Part shown: one piece after another, positions 35,117 through 47,454 of the stretch
How the letters are laid out: every line of letters starts with the position of its first letter
Numbering within the stretch: position 1 is the stretch's first letter
Assembly: GCA_025093555.1 (NCBI GenBank)
Contig: JAIWNF010000003.1
Span: 62,001 to 126,000 of the forward strand
DNA from: Circinella umbellata
Taxonomy: Eukaryota; Mucoromycota; Mucoromycetes; Mucorales; Lichtheimiaceae
Reading direction: 5' to 3'
Length of the DNA stretch: 64,000 nucleotides
Notes under the pieces: generated by a model
What the model saw: only the letters and a program-made list of their open reading frames with translations
Told to the model about the DNA's origin: nothing
Databases searched by the model: none
Program-made: the position numbers and the translations under genes

Positions 35117-36898
35117 TTATGGAAAGTAATCTTTCTCATGATCTTGTATAAATCTAACATATTCATTTAAAATTGATAAATAAATTATCTCTTTTTATGG
35201 TAAATCTTTCACCATCATTATTTTCCTTTTCCTTCTTTTTATTTTTATTTACCTTAATATTTCAAAAAATGATCCTTTCAATAATGATAAAGTTTCCGGG
35301 TCCACATTTGATTGACTAATTAATGTTGGCATTTGTACTATCATTATATTATTATTTTTGTTAATAAAATAGAAACCCCCCCATGGATTATATTATTATT
35401 TACATACCAAAGAGTCGTAGTAAATGTTCAATTCCATACATATCACTTGGTAATTTTTCAGGTATTTGTACTTCATCTTCAAATTGTTTTCTTTCAACAT
35501 TATAAAGAAGTGTTGAACCTAAAGATTTATCAAAGTAAAGTTTAATACCATCAATAACTAATGTGAGTGTTTCGTCATCCCTAAAAAAATTATAATAAAA
35601 TGTTATGTTAATCACCCCGTTTTTACAGAAAACAAAAAACAAAAAAAAAAAAACAAACTGACATGTTACACTGGCCATGAACATAATCATAGTATTGTTG
35701 TAATATTTCAGAAACAGAAGGTGTGCGTGGGAGTGGCGTCAACTGTGCAGAATTTCAATATTTGGTGTGAATTATATTATGTATATATTTGTTGTTACCC
35801 GACTCTTTCTCTCTCCCTCTTCTCTCTCTCACACGCTGCTTTTGTGTGATATCCTTTTATGCATATATATACACTTACTTGTTGGTTTTTTGTTACATTT
35901 TCCCAGTCGTCTACAAGATGTCCTTTAAGCGATTCTGGGATCGGCAACTTAAATTCTGATCGTCGTATTGTTTCTTCTTCCTTAAAATATTTGTTTTTTT
36001 TTACCTCTTTAGTTTTTTTAAAATAATAATAATAATAATAATAGCACAATGTCTCTTTATTTAATAATTACCGCTTTTGTTTTATCCGTACTACTATCTC
36101 TATGGCGTGTTCTACCACGTACTTCCACACTATCTTGTCGTGAAATTGTTGAACTTGATCTTGAAGACGGTTTTCGTCTGGAATGCATTTCTTTTAATTG
36201 TTGTTGTTTTTGTAGATTTATTTCTGTCCACTTTAATACGCGTTCATCAGATACCCATTCATCCCACCTTAATAATAAAAAATAATAATAATATTATAAA
36301 CAAAAAAGGTCAGCTCCTTTTTTTTTTCCTTTTTGAAGGCGTTAGAATATAAAAATAAAAAAAGTGTGTGGTTTTAAGTGAAGTAGGTTGAGGTATGCAA
36401 AAAATAAAAAAAATAAAAAAAAATAAAAGACCGCGTAAAAAATAACAATTTTTAAGCGCGTTTTATTGCGGAGAGAGAGAGAGAGAGAGAGAGACAGTGA
36501 ACGATAAAAAAAAAAGAACTCACGTTTGTTTCCACCCTTTATAATGAACCCAATAATATGGTTTTTTTTCTATTGAATCTTGACGTAATTCTCGTTCTAA
36601 AATCTAATAAAAAAAGTCATTGAGGGGTTTTTATCTATTTATTAAATAAAATAATATAAAACGAATATGTATAAAAAAATAATAATAATCTCGGCGCACT
36701 CCATTTGCTTTGACCATCACTCCTTCCCCCCCTATTCTGTTCCATTCAAAAAAAAAAAAAAAAAAAAAACAATCACCATTTTCATAGAAAAGAAAAGGAA
36801 CAAAAAAAAAGTTATCTAACCTTTGCTTCATATAATAATATTCCATGATAACATAATACTTTTTCATTTGTTTCAAATTTAAATTCGTCTTCTATCAT
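35117..36898 (-). CDS. EAF3: EAF3/MRG15-like chromodomain and MRG-domain protein
   Basis: Subunit type found in NuA4 acetyltransferase and Rpd3S deacetylase complexes, reading H3K36 methylation. Exons 36898-36821, 36603-36524, 36267-36072, 35980-35879, 35742-35663, 35580-35408 and 35337-35253 join in frame: a chromo-barrel (KVLCYHGILLYEAK, YYWVHYKGWKQTWDEWV), a basic linker (RRKPSSRSSSTISR), then the MRG domain (FKLPIPESLKGHLVDDWENV, LTPLPRTPSVSEILQQYYDY, LVIDGIKLYFDKSLGSTLLY, MYGIEHLLRLF). The last exon is uncertain. The frame that looks like MRG (ILNEYVRFIQDHEKDYFP, stop 35117) does not match the phase of the preceding donor; the phase-consistent acceptor (exon 35205-35163) gives a short end, 278 aa in all. 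Confidence 0.85.
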
Positions 36899-37487
36899 TG
36901 ACTTGGAAAAGTTAAAGAAAAAGAGGTCCGTGTGTAAAGAAGGTTCGCTGTAAAAGAAAAAAAAAATAGTTGAAGATCAATTTTTTTTCCCTTTCCTATA
37001 ACTTGTTTTTTTTTCACAGTGATTCACTAGACCTTTTTTTATTTATATGGTAATAATAAATGTTTATTAGGTTTTATAAGCAATAAATAAATTATGTTAA
37101 ATGATTATGCGTCTATAATTATTTAAATGTTGATAGTCCTATAATAATACTCTTTGCTATTCATGATGATAATGTAGAGATAATAGTTAAATAAAAGTAA
37201 CATTTGAAAAGATATTAATCTACATTTTTTTATATGAACTCTTATGAAATTTGACTGTTTCCACCACTACCAACGCTATATAATAAACAAATGGATCCTC
37301 ACTTGTTTCTTTTATGCAAAAATTCATGACAGTAAGAAGGCAAAAGAATCATTTAGAATGAATAATAAATATTATTATTATGTATGCTAAAACAAAACCA
37401 TTTGATTGTTACACAACATTTACTTTGTATTTTTGCTAGTTAATATATAATACCCATTCTTTTTAAAACAACATTTAACAGATAGAA

Positions 37488-37524
<37 letters not shown>

Positions 37525-37537
37525 GCATACTATGACG

Positions 37538-39763
37538 TTAGAGTACAACAATATAAGCAGCCGTAACGAGAGCAGTACAAGCAACTTTAAATATCCTTTG
37601 TCGTTTCTTAATAATACCGCAACATACAAGTTAATTAAATATAATATATAGATTAATAAAAAACACTTAATATAGTTAAAGTAAAAAATGAATACACAAA
37701 CCTCTTTAAGATCTTCTTTATTTCTTTTACAATCGTCATTAAACTTTTCAGGATCATAACAACGTGCGTTTTCAGATAACGTCTCGAGAGTAATTTTTAA
37801 TCGATCAAATTCAGGTGTATATGACCAATCCGTACCCGGAAGCAACAGTTCTATTAAAAAAAAGGTTACTATGAAGGCCAGTAATTTTTTTTCTGTAGAA
37901 ACATAGTATATAGTACCTTTAGCATTATTTTCAAAATAATCTTCAACAGTTTCTCTACTTGAAGCAATGATTTCCTTAGCGTAACCTTCTACTCTGCCAC
38001 ACGACGACTGGGATTCAAAGATCGTAGTCTATAATTATCATAATAAAACATTTATTTTGTGAGAATATGCTCGATATGATTAGAAAAGTTGCTTATATTC
38101 ATGTATTCATAATATCTAAATGATAATAACATATTTATATATATATATATATATATATCATACCCTCAGTTCATAATTGAACATTTCAATCGCTTTTATA
38201 TGTAAACTTTTTAGCTGAGTCTCATACAATGCATGAAATCTCTTATTAAGTATTGAAAGTAAATATTTTTCCTTTTCTTCATAAAATTCTGGAAGATAAC
38301 AGGAAGCGCTTGTTTGGTATTCCTTGATCGCCGTATCTCGGTATTCACGCATACGCTTACCTAGCTCTTCAATAATTCCATCTTCTTCGAGTGCACAAGT
38401 CTTTAATTTATTAGCCATTTCTTCAAGTTGTGCTAAAATATCCTTTTATTGAAAAAAGCATTATTTTAAGTATAATTTATTATATGCATTTTAAGAAAAA
38501 ACAGAAGTTATATATTATTATTAATTCTTACATTTGAAATTTCATTACATCGAAATTGTGACAGCAGTTCTTGTTGAGTAGGTAAATCCAAGCTTTTATT
38601 CATACGAATTTGTGTCCAAATGTCAGACACATATTTATGATAACCATCAATAGGGATCTGTTTGTGATATTGTGGTTGAAACACATAATCTGAGTTAGTC
38701 TGATCTATGAATCGTAGTTGAAGGTCGTCAGTTTCCTTGTCAAACTGGTCAGAGGAAAGAATTTTGTGCGGTAAACCAATAAACATGAAATCAAAAAAAT
38801 CATGAATGGTAGTAGTAGTAGTAGTAGTAGTCTACATATAATAAATACATAGAAAGTGAGTCTTTTTTCTTTCTAGAAGTTATTATTCGGTTTTATATAC
38901 TTTATTCAACTCGTTCCAAATGGTGTCAAAATTATCTTGTAAATTTTTCTTTAATTTTTCAATGGGTGTTTGACCAATATAATCACGAATAACAATCAAA
39001 ATAAGAGTCTTTTCTTGACGTGCTCTAATATAATATTAAATCATTAAACCTGTTTGATAAATAATGTATTGGACCCTTATAGAATTCAAATTATACTTAC
39101 CCCTTTTGATTTTGAAAAAGTTCAAGATTAACTTGAATCACCATCTTGAGCATACTCATATTACCACCTGCATAAAGATTAACTTGGCTTTCACACAAAT
39201 TGAAAATAACTACTTCGCTTGTTGCCAATGCGAATAAAGCTGCTTTGCGTTCAAAATTTTGATCTTCACCACGTTCAGCACCATCAGCACCTTCAATATC
39301 CATTAAAAGGATAGGTAATTGTTTTGCACGAGACATCCAAATACCTCTAGTTGTTTGACTACGTCCTTGAGATGCATCCATGACATCAAAAGAAGTTCCA
39401 AATAATGTGTTCAACAAAGTACCTAATAAATTATAAAGAAAAAGTCAATGACTATAGTATTAGAAAAAAGAGATCAATGGAGTAGTGATCACTTCATATA
39501 ATTATTAAAAACAATGGTTACTTACTTTTACCAGTACTTTGAGAACCAAAAATGGATACGACATGGTAGTCAAGTTTTGCTTCAGAAAGTTCCCACTCTT
39601 GTTCAATAACCGCTGATAATTTATCGCTAATTATAAAAGTCAGTTAACGTTCATCATTATTTTTTAGCAATACTATAATAGGAATATTTATTAGTATGTA
39701 CCTGAATTCTTGATTCTCATCAATTATTTGATGACATGAATAAATGTTATTGTTTGCAGGCAT
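37538..39763 (-). CDS. Short SEY1-like GTPase, copy 2 (S2)
   Basis: Duplicate of S1 with the same nine-exon structure: 39763-39702, 39626-39526, 39422-39101, 39024-38901, 38831-38532, 38442-38164, 38028-37917, 37850-37702 and 37606-37538, 505 aa, no stop or frameshift. The exon with the G domain differs from S1 by one residue in the 106 compared, whereas the C-terminal exons differ at many positions (for example [12 protein letters not shown] versus [12 protein letters not shown]) and the tail is [13 protein letters not shown]. Exon 5 begins with a run of ACT codons where S1 has a mixed sequence, a microsatellite change that keeps exactly 300 nt. Like S1 it lacks the long helical bundle and paired membrane segments of full-length SEY1. 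Confidence 0.82.
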
Positions 39764-40197
39764 ATTTTTAAAGTATTGTCAGTAAAAACAAGTAGAGAGA
39801 GAAAGAAAAGATCAAAAATTAAAATTGAGAACCTTTTATATTGATTGTCTCTTGATCTCGATTAGTACCTGGATACTAATAATTATTCTTCGGCTTTGTA
39901 TTGATGGGCATTGTGTAATTGGTTTTTTCTTTATTTGGTAGAAGTAGTACAGAAAATGAAATCAGTGTTGGCTTTCCGCCAGGCGGAAACTATGGCTTAC
40001 AGGGTTTCCACAGTCGAAAACTAGTGAAAATTTTTTAAGTTGGCATCAGTAAACATAAATATGATACATCATATTCAAAAAGTAATTTGGTCTATTTATA
40101 TTCTCAAATGCATTATATCTGCTACATACTATTACTATTATAACGTTATAATATATGGTCCACCACAGGAACTATGAAAATATATAGTAGTCGCTTA

Positions 40198-41242
40198 CAA
40201 CGGGAAACACGAAAAAAGTGTACAATCAAAAAGGTATCCTTTTTGCAATTCCGCAATTTCAGTCATAAAAAAGATGTACACTTGGGTTCTATGGCTTCAT
40301 CGTAGACCTCATGCATCGTTCCACACAATATCTCATAGCATTTTTTCAAAACCAAATAATCACTATATCAAATAATAATAATTCCATAAGAGTTATTCAA
40401 AAGAAATATTATGTATTTATCTTTCATATAATGAAAAATAGTGTTATGTAATCTTTGTAAGTAATATAACAAAAACAGAAACCAAATCAGTTATTTTTAT
40501 ACCAAACATAAAATCATACATTGTATTTTATATCCTAATACGTAGCTTTTATATTTAATGAAATATTATGGTTAAATATTGCCGATTTTTATGGTGATTT
40601 TTTTCTTATTTTACAGTTATATTGATTATTATAGAGCCTTGGCTATAAATCTTTGTGATTAGGTTTTGATTCAGAATTTTGACATATAGGTCATTCAGTT
40701 TTATCTTTTTGTTTCATAGCATTTGGTGTTGTTTATAATATTACATTCCTATCTATTTTGTATTTTATAACTTTCTGTGACACTTGTAGATACCAACTGC
40801 ATAAAAAAATAGAATATCTTCAAGAGTAAGATGTTTCTGTAAAGATATCTTTATGTAGTTTTATAATTGACAGCGAGGCCAAAAAAATTCCATCTAACTT
40901 TATGATAAGAAATCGTTCCGTAGGTTGTGTTTTGGATAATATTACTTTTTCTTTTCGTTGTCAAACTCAGTAGCTAAACTACCACTTCCTGACACTGATA
41001 AGAATCTGTTATAGAATTTCTAATAAGGAATAGTTTGAGGTTCGAGTGTTGTAGGAGTACACCTTTTTTAGTGACACCCACGCGTTATATCAGTTTTCCA
41101 AATCAGGAAATATGGTTTTTAAAAAACCACCTCTTTTGCTGGTTTTCAGATGCGGCTCTTTTCATATGTAGGTTTTTCGTGTAACGAAATTTGGGGAATA
41201 AGTTCGAGGGTGTGTCTTATTTGTTAAGGTTGTGAGCGACTA
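40198..41242. mobile_element. Small inverted-repeat element (MITE-like), copy 2
   Basis: TAGTCGCTTACAAC at 40198-40211 and GTTGTGAGCGACTA at 41229-41242 flank 1,045 bp. It matches the element at 22607-28307, but has no TE-1 (empty site at 40815-40830) and has an extra 226 bp (41003-41228) flanked by AAG on both sides. It has no coding capacity. Confidence 0.45.
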
Positions 41243-41579
41243 ATAAAAAAAAGTATCATGGGTAAGCCCATCATACTTCAGAACCGTAGCTATACTTAGT
41301 AACCTTCTCAATATTAATGGCTAATATCAAGTACCCGACTTTACTATCAATCACCCACATCATTCTATCAACTAAGCCCCATAACTCATAGAATAGAAAT
41401 CATATAAATACGGGTTGTAAATATTATTTTAAAGAAATAACTTTATTCTACGTAGTTTCTAAATTATTATCAAAGATATATAACAAAGTCTCAAAGGATT
41501 TATACCTTGTCTGTTTTTATTTGCTACTCTTATCAAAATAACCAAATATCACACTAGTAATAAAAAAATTCAGTTATTA

Positions 41580-44500
41580 AACTAGTAAAAAGGTCAACTT
41601 GGGCCGACTTATTGGCCAATCTATTCAACCTTTTTTAAATGCGTCAGTTGCCGCAGACGAAGACAAAAATGTGGTAATAACCCACCCGCATGGTTTTCGT
41701 GGATACGACAAATACAGGATTATTATTCTTAATTTTAGTATTATTTTCATTTGTACTATTAGTAACTTTTTTTATTTTTATGCTCATTCCTCCCCCTTTA
41801 TAAAAACAAGAAAAAATTGACTTCAGCTTTTGAAGGTGTAAAGGAATTACAAAGTTTATTTTATTTTATATTTTATTTTGTTACTAAAAAAGAAAAATAA
41901 AGCGCGGCTCTTGGAGCTTGTTACCACATTGACGTCTCAGGCGAAGTCAACAAGAATTGTTGAAGGAACGACCAACAATTAATTATATCATGTACTCGAG
42001 TGTGTCATCCATGGTCGTTTTTGCGCCCCGTCCCTTTATTGATCTCGTTTTCAATTTTGACGTATCTTTATTTCTCAACTTGGCGTACCTTATTTTATTT
42101 TTTCGCACAATGGACGGGATTATATGATAGTATATATGGCTGCGTCAAGCTGAATAATAAAAAATAAAGAGCGTGTCAATTATTAAGAAAAGCACTAAAT
42201 CCTCTTTTTTTGGAATTTTTGAAGTACAATAATAATAGTACAACAACAACAAAAGAAATCAGTCGTAATTTTCACTTACTCTGTAGTAGTAAGAAAGGAG
42301 GTGAACCTCTTACGTAGAATAAAATATGGTAGCACTTTTTTTTCGATATTATGTACGGTGGGTCATAAGTTTATATATAATTGTGTGTGTGCGTTTGTTT
42401 ATGTGAAGCAACAATAAAAGATGCAGGTTGCTATTCTTTGGTTTTCGTCCTTCTAATTTTTTGCCGCCATAAGATTGATATTGAACATTTAGAGAGTACT
42501 TGTGGAATCAGTATTGATATATATTATTTTTGAGAGGCAAACGTAGTATTAAAAGAAAAAAAAAGACAAGCTGGAAAGATCGTCATTCTCATTGCATTTG
42601 TTAAAGATCCTTTTATAAACTCTGTATATTATGGAAAAAGATTTGATTTAAAGGTTGCATTTATATATTTTATTGAAGATAGTGTTATGGGATAAATGGA
42701 AATATTATTACAAGTTTAAGAAGATATGTAAAATAAAAAAAACTGTTTATAAAGAAGGTGTATCTTGGCCATAACTCAAAAAAGAGTAATATTTCCGAGG
42801 GAGATCACAAAGAGATGCCACAAAAGTGACCCTCGATCTCTCTCGAAAACTCATTGGCCTTGGTAGAAACTCTCAATTTCGCCCCGGGACAAAATCGATT
42901 GTTTCTTGAAGTACTATCAGTGGGCACGGAAGCAATTTCGATAGCACTTCTTGTTGCCTTTACCTATAACGTACTAAGTGGCCATGCATTAGTACTTGGT
43001 CTTCACAAGGCTTTAAGTAGTGGCCGGGTGTTCGGAACGCTCAGTTTTGCCACGCCAAGCAAGGTTGATCCGTTCCTAAAGAAACTATCAGTGGGCACGG
43101 AAGCAATTTCGATAGTACTTTGTTACCTCGCTACCTAAAACGCACCAAGTGGCATGCAATAGTACTCGGTAAACACAAGGCCAAAAAAATCCCAAAGTTC
43201 TCTGGGAAATCGTCCCAGTCGAGCTTGCCAGAACTTTATACCGGACAGGCGGAGCGCATCCCTACTATCCAACTTTGGCCCAAAGACGTGAAACAATAAT
43301 ACTATTTTTGAATAATACCACTTACCTTTAAGAACTTTACCGAAGAGGCAGTAAAGCATCCACTTGATAAATCTATAATCCAACTCTGACCTAAAGGAAT
43401 CTATAGTATCATATTCTAATTATGTTCTTTTAAATAATATCATGTACCTTTGAGACCTTCACCGAGGAGACGCCAAAGGAACCGCTTGATGGATCTATAA
43501 TCCAACTCTGACCTAAAGGAATCTATAGTATCATATTCTAATTATGTTTTTTTAAATAATATCATGTACCTTTGAGACCTTCACCGAGACGCCAAAGGAA
43601 CCGCTTGATGGATCTACAATCCAACTCTGACCTAAAGGAATCTATAGTATCATATTCTAATTATGTTTTTTTAAATAGTATTACGTACCTTATGTACCAC
43701 TCCCAACACAACCTCCCAGTCATTCTGTTTAAGCTATATATAAATATATATAAAGAGCAGTAATTAGTAAATAGTTTGATTCATACGGCCCCCTCTCTCT
43801 CTCTCATTCGTCCTTATTCACGCACACAGACACGCTCTGCCCCATTTGATGTCGCTGTGATTTTTCGACATACCGAAATGCAAAATCTCTCAACCGCAGG
43901 ACTTGTCATAGATAATTTGACAGACAATGGAGTTAGGAAAACCAATAATGTTAAAACAAATGACTTTGCCAAAAAAAAAAAAGGTAGTTACTTTGTCACT
44001 ATAGTAGGAGTAAAGAACATATTTTTTATAAGAAATGAGAAGATTAAAATAAAAATATGAGTTAGATAAAAATAAAATGGAGTTAGAAACAAATAAGACT
44101 GAAGCGTTGTCAAGGAAAAGAAATAAAACTTTGTTTTGTTACCATAGATAAATTTCATAAAAGATAAAATTACGCGCTCTTCATTTCTATAAAAAAAGGA
44201 AGAAAAAAAAAAAGGCTGATTAGCACGAAATAATTAAGATAAAAGATAATGGAGAAGGGTGGTTAGGGGAAGGGAGACATGAAGCACAAAACATGAAGAG
44301 GCGGTTAAACGAATTGTCAAAAGAAATAAAGAGAAATAGTAACAAGAGGAACGGTCGTTTTGCATAATGATATATGAAGAAAAATAGTTGGGTCTGAAAA
44401 GCCTATTATCCAATGATATTATCCCTTTCACCAAATTCACAAATGCATAAAAAATAATAGGAGTTGGATTATGTAAAATTCTAAGAATATACCCAGTACA

Positions 44501-44735
44501 TTTGTAGCTTTATGAAATTAAAGTCAAAGGAGTAAACATGGAGTAAATGCCTAATTGCTTGTTTTTCAGAGATCTATTTAAGCTAAACTTTAAAAGGGCA
44601 CTGTAATAATTAAACCTAAGAGCTGGTCGGTATGAAAGTAATTCGTATGGTAACAGGTATGTAGACTAGAGTTTTTTTTGTTTTTAATAGGTCACCATGG
44701 CATTCAAAGATTTTTTGTATTCGAAGTTTTTTTTT
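41580..44735. repeat. Duplicated module A, copy 3 (A3)
   Basis: Shortest copy: two ~165-bp repeats, three 121-bp units and the same conserved flanks. It shares with A2 the ~330-bp segment missing from A1. After the final T run near 44735 it diverges from A2, marking the end of the duplicated unit. Confidence 0.85.
43310..43700 (-). repeat. 121-bp array, 3 units (A3)
   Basis: Three monomers. The third has a 3-bp deletion within the 75-nt block (CACCGAGACGCC instead of CACCGAGGAGACGCC), which preserves the minus-strand reading frame. Confidence 0.75.
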
Positions 44736-45495
44736 ATTTAGCACCAAAAATAAAAAATTGAAAATACACGAGGTACGTATCCCTTCAAATCAATTCACAA
44801 AGTCTGAGGTTTTTTTTTAATTGCATATACATATATATATGTCTATATTGCACTGGCGGTGATCTTTTTTTTTCTCTTTCTTTCTCTCTCACATTGGTAT
44901 ATCCCATTCTTATTGTATTTAATAAAAGAAAAAGAAGATGATATAAGGAGGTTCAAAGGAAGAAGAAAGTTATATCGATGAACTAACTTCAAAAGAGAAA
45001 ATTAAATAAAAGGGACAGTTCTAGTCACAAAAAGAGTTTATTCTAGAAGCAAACAAAAAAAGAAACTATCCTATTTATACTAAATACTTAATTATCTGTT
45101 CCTTTAATCTGAATCCGACTTTAGATAAAAATGAAGATGATATTTTCATAGCTGAAAACATCGATTCCAATTCCAAGTAAAGTCGGATCGGGTTACAAGT
45201 GAGAGTGGAACTCATCAGACAGATGTGAACTTGATTATTATTTCTTGCTTGAAGCTTTTGATATTAACATACTTTTAATAATAATAATAATATAATAATA
45301 GTATAATTGTGATATTGAAAAAAGTTAAAGTTAAAAGAGAATAAAGATATATATATATAAGAGAGAGAGAGAGAGGTAACGGTTTTTGATGGTTGCATAA
45401 ATATAATATTTATTGTTGTTTGCTTCTGTGTTTATAATATTACTGAGCTTGTCTAAAGAGCAGCCCTGAAGGAAAACACTTTTATTTTCAATAGC
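44736..45495. other. AT-rich region, nothing recognised
   Basis: T runs, TA and GA repeats (45350-45375) and no supported gene. Short stretches near 45.13-45.2 kb look slightly protein-like but carry stops. Confidence 0.5.
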
Positions 45496-47345
45496 CTAGA
45501 CTGTATCTTCTAACGAAATAATACATCGTTCTTCATAAATCTTTCGAATTTCGTTGATTATTACGAGCCTTTTAGAGTAATACTTTCCCTCCAACATATG
45601 TTGATGGTATGACGTTTAAATATACAATATATTAGCACATATAGAAAGCATTATCGTAACCTATTTAACATTACCTTTTGCATCTTGTCTCCATTTACTT
45701 CCATATTCTTCGTTCAAGCTCTCAATACTTGGCTTCCCTTGATCCAAGGCTACAATCCATTCTTTTCACAAGCTAGTTATATTTAACAAGTTACATCTAA
45801 GCTTATACCGTTTTCTTGGACTGTCTTCTTCATCGTCTCTTCCTCTTCTTCGAGTATTTGCAATATTATTAACTGATATGTTAGCTGTAGGATTTATGTA
45901 CGATGAGGGTTATGTATAATTTCCGAGCGAGTTACCGAATTTCTCCTCCATCTTTTTAACAACATTCGAAGATATTGCTTCGATAATCTCATTATTAATT
46001 GAAGTATGGCTTCCGGACGCTCTATACAAGATTGGATCTGCAAGGCCAAATCAGATATTCTCGAGTTAATCTCGGGAGCAACACGCTGGATTTCCACCTT
46101 TGCATGAGGCGTAGTACTGTTAATAGCACGGGTAAGCTCCTCAGCAAAAGTTATAAACTCCTCGCACTGAAATACTACATGGCTAAACATTTCATGGTCA
46201 GGCACCAGCTACTTAAAAAAAAAAGCATCTTGTAAGACGATGGTTCTCAACTCAATTAAAAGCTTCAAAAATCTTTCACCACAAATCATTTGGCAAGATG
46301 AATCCATCTGCCTTTTTTGATGCCATTCTTCGACCATGAAAAATATTTTCTGTTGAAAAGACAAAGGTGGAGTGACTAGTAGTGTGCGGGGAAACCAAAG
46401 TAGCCTTTTTCTTCTGAAATTCTTTGGATAACTCTGATTGCAGTTCTGGGAAGGCACGTCAGTAATTATTTTCCATGCTTTCTGAATTCCAACGTCTTAC
46501 TCTTCTTATATGATCATGCGAAAGACCAGCCATTCCAGCTTCTCTGGCTTCTGCTTGACGTCTTGAACGCGTCTTTTTAACGCTATTAATACCCACATCA
46601 GCAAAGGCATTGTTGACAGAATTGAGCTGAGTATTGTAGGAAACGGCTTTGTTGACTGATCTCCTTCTGGCCAGTTTGGTATTGGACCGATATTCGTTCA
46701 TAGAAAAAATTAGTAAAAGCTTCACCTTGAACATGAAAACGATGATAAAGATAAAAATCAATAGCTCCAAAAGCACACGTTGCACCTTTTTGTGTCTAAT
46801 AACACCACTGTATAGCTTACGGTGTTCTTGGTTTGTCTTGCCTCCGGTAATCATCATTACAAATACAGGACGGCGAGTCGCACCCTCATCCTTAAACTCT
46901 AAAGAAAACAAGTGATTGAGGTTGGTGTCTCTCAATGTCTCTCCTCTAAACATCAGCATATGATTTAATAGGAACATCATTCGATCTCTGAGAGCATCAT
47001 CACAGCTTTTTTCTTCCTTCCAAAATAATAATTAGCAAACTGAACCAGTTGCTCCGCATTGTATCCATCTTGAATAGAACCAATAACAGGATCAATAAAA
47101 TTCTCTGACTGGCGTGCTGCAGAACAGAGTCGATTTAACGAACTCTCAAAAATTTTAAGAGTTCCACCGCGAGGATGCTTAAGAGTCATCATTCCTTCGT
47201 ACTCAACCTTCTGTTTGTGGTAGAAATTAACCAAGGATTTAATGTGGATCATGGCTATACGCGATACGAGTTGTGGAAGTTGTACCGTCAGCATTTTTTA
47301 CAGCTGATTGAATTCCTTTTTCGGAAAGCTTTTTTACATACAGTG
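45496..47345 (-). pseudogene. Crypton-type tyrosine recombinase with GCR1_C-like end, decayed
   Basis: Minus-strand fragments in order: IKSLVNFYHKQK..LKHPRGG, MMFLLNHMLMFRGETLRDTNL, GKTNQEHRKLYSGVIRHKKVQ, CAFGAIDFYLYHRFHVQGE (other frame), VSYNTQLNSVNNAFADVGI, IRRVRRWNSESMENNY (Tyr box), VTPPLSFQQKIFFMVEEW, and at the 3' end EWIVALDQGKPSIESLNEEYGSKWRQ plus EGKYYSKRLVIINEIRKIYEE, the GCR1_C-type DNA-binding domain. A tyrosine recombinase followed by GCR1_C is the arrangement of fungal Cryptons. Breaks: a frame change in an A run near 47010, two compensating shifts between about 46650 and 46800, and a TGA directly after the Tyr box. The usual His of the catalytic box appears as Arg (KKTRSRR). 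No element boundaries were found. Confidence 0.75.
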
Positions 47346-47454
47346 TTTTGCGTTTAAAAATATAAAAATTGGGGGGTTGAAATACAATTTTTGGTTCGGC
47401 CAATGAAATTTTTCTTGCATCAGTGAATTTTTTCTGGCATCAGTGAAATTTTTA

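Noticed and set aside
36049..36352. Plus-strand frames near the EAF3-like gene
   Set aside because: They are the opposite strand of an EAF3 exon (36072-36267).
43776..44060. 94-codon plus-strand frame after the TATA-like box in A3 as a gene
   Set aside because: The frame is not kept in A1 and A2 (single-base differences), so it is not supported as coding.
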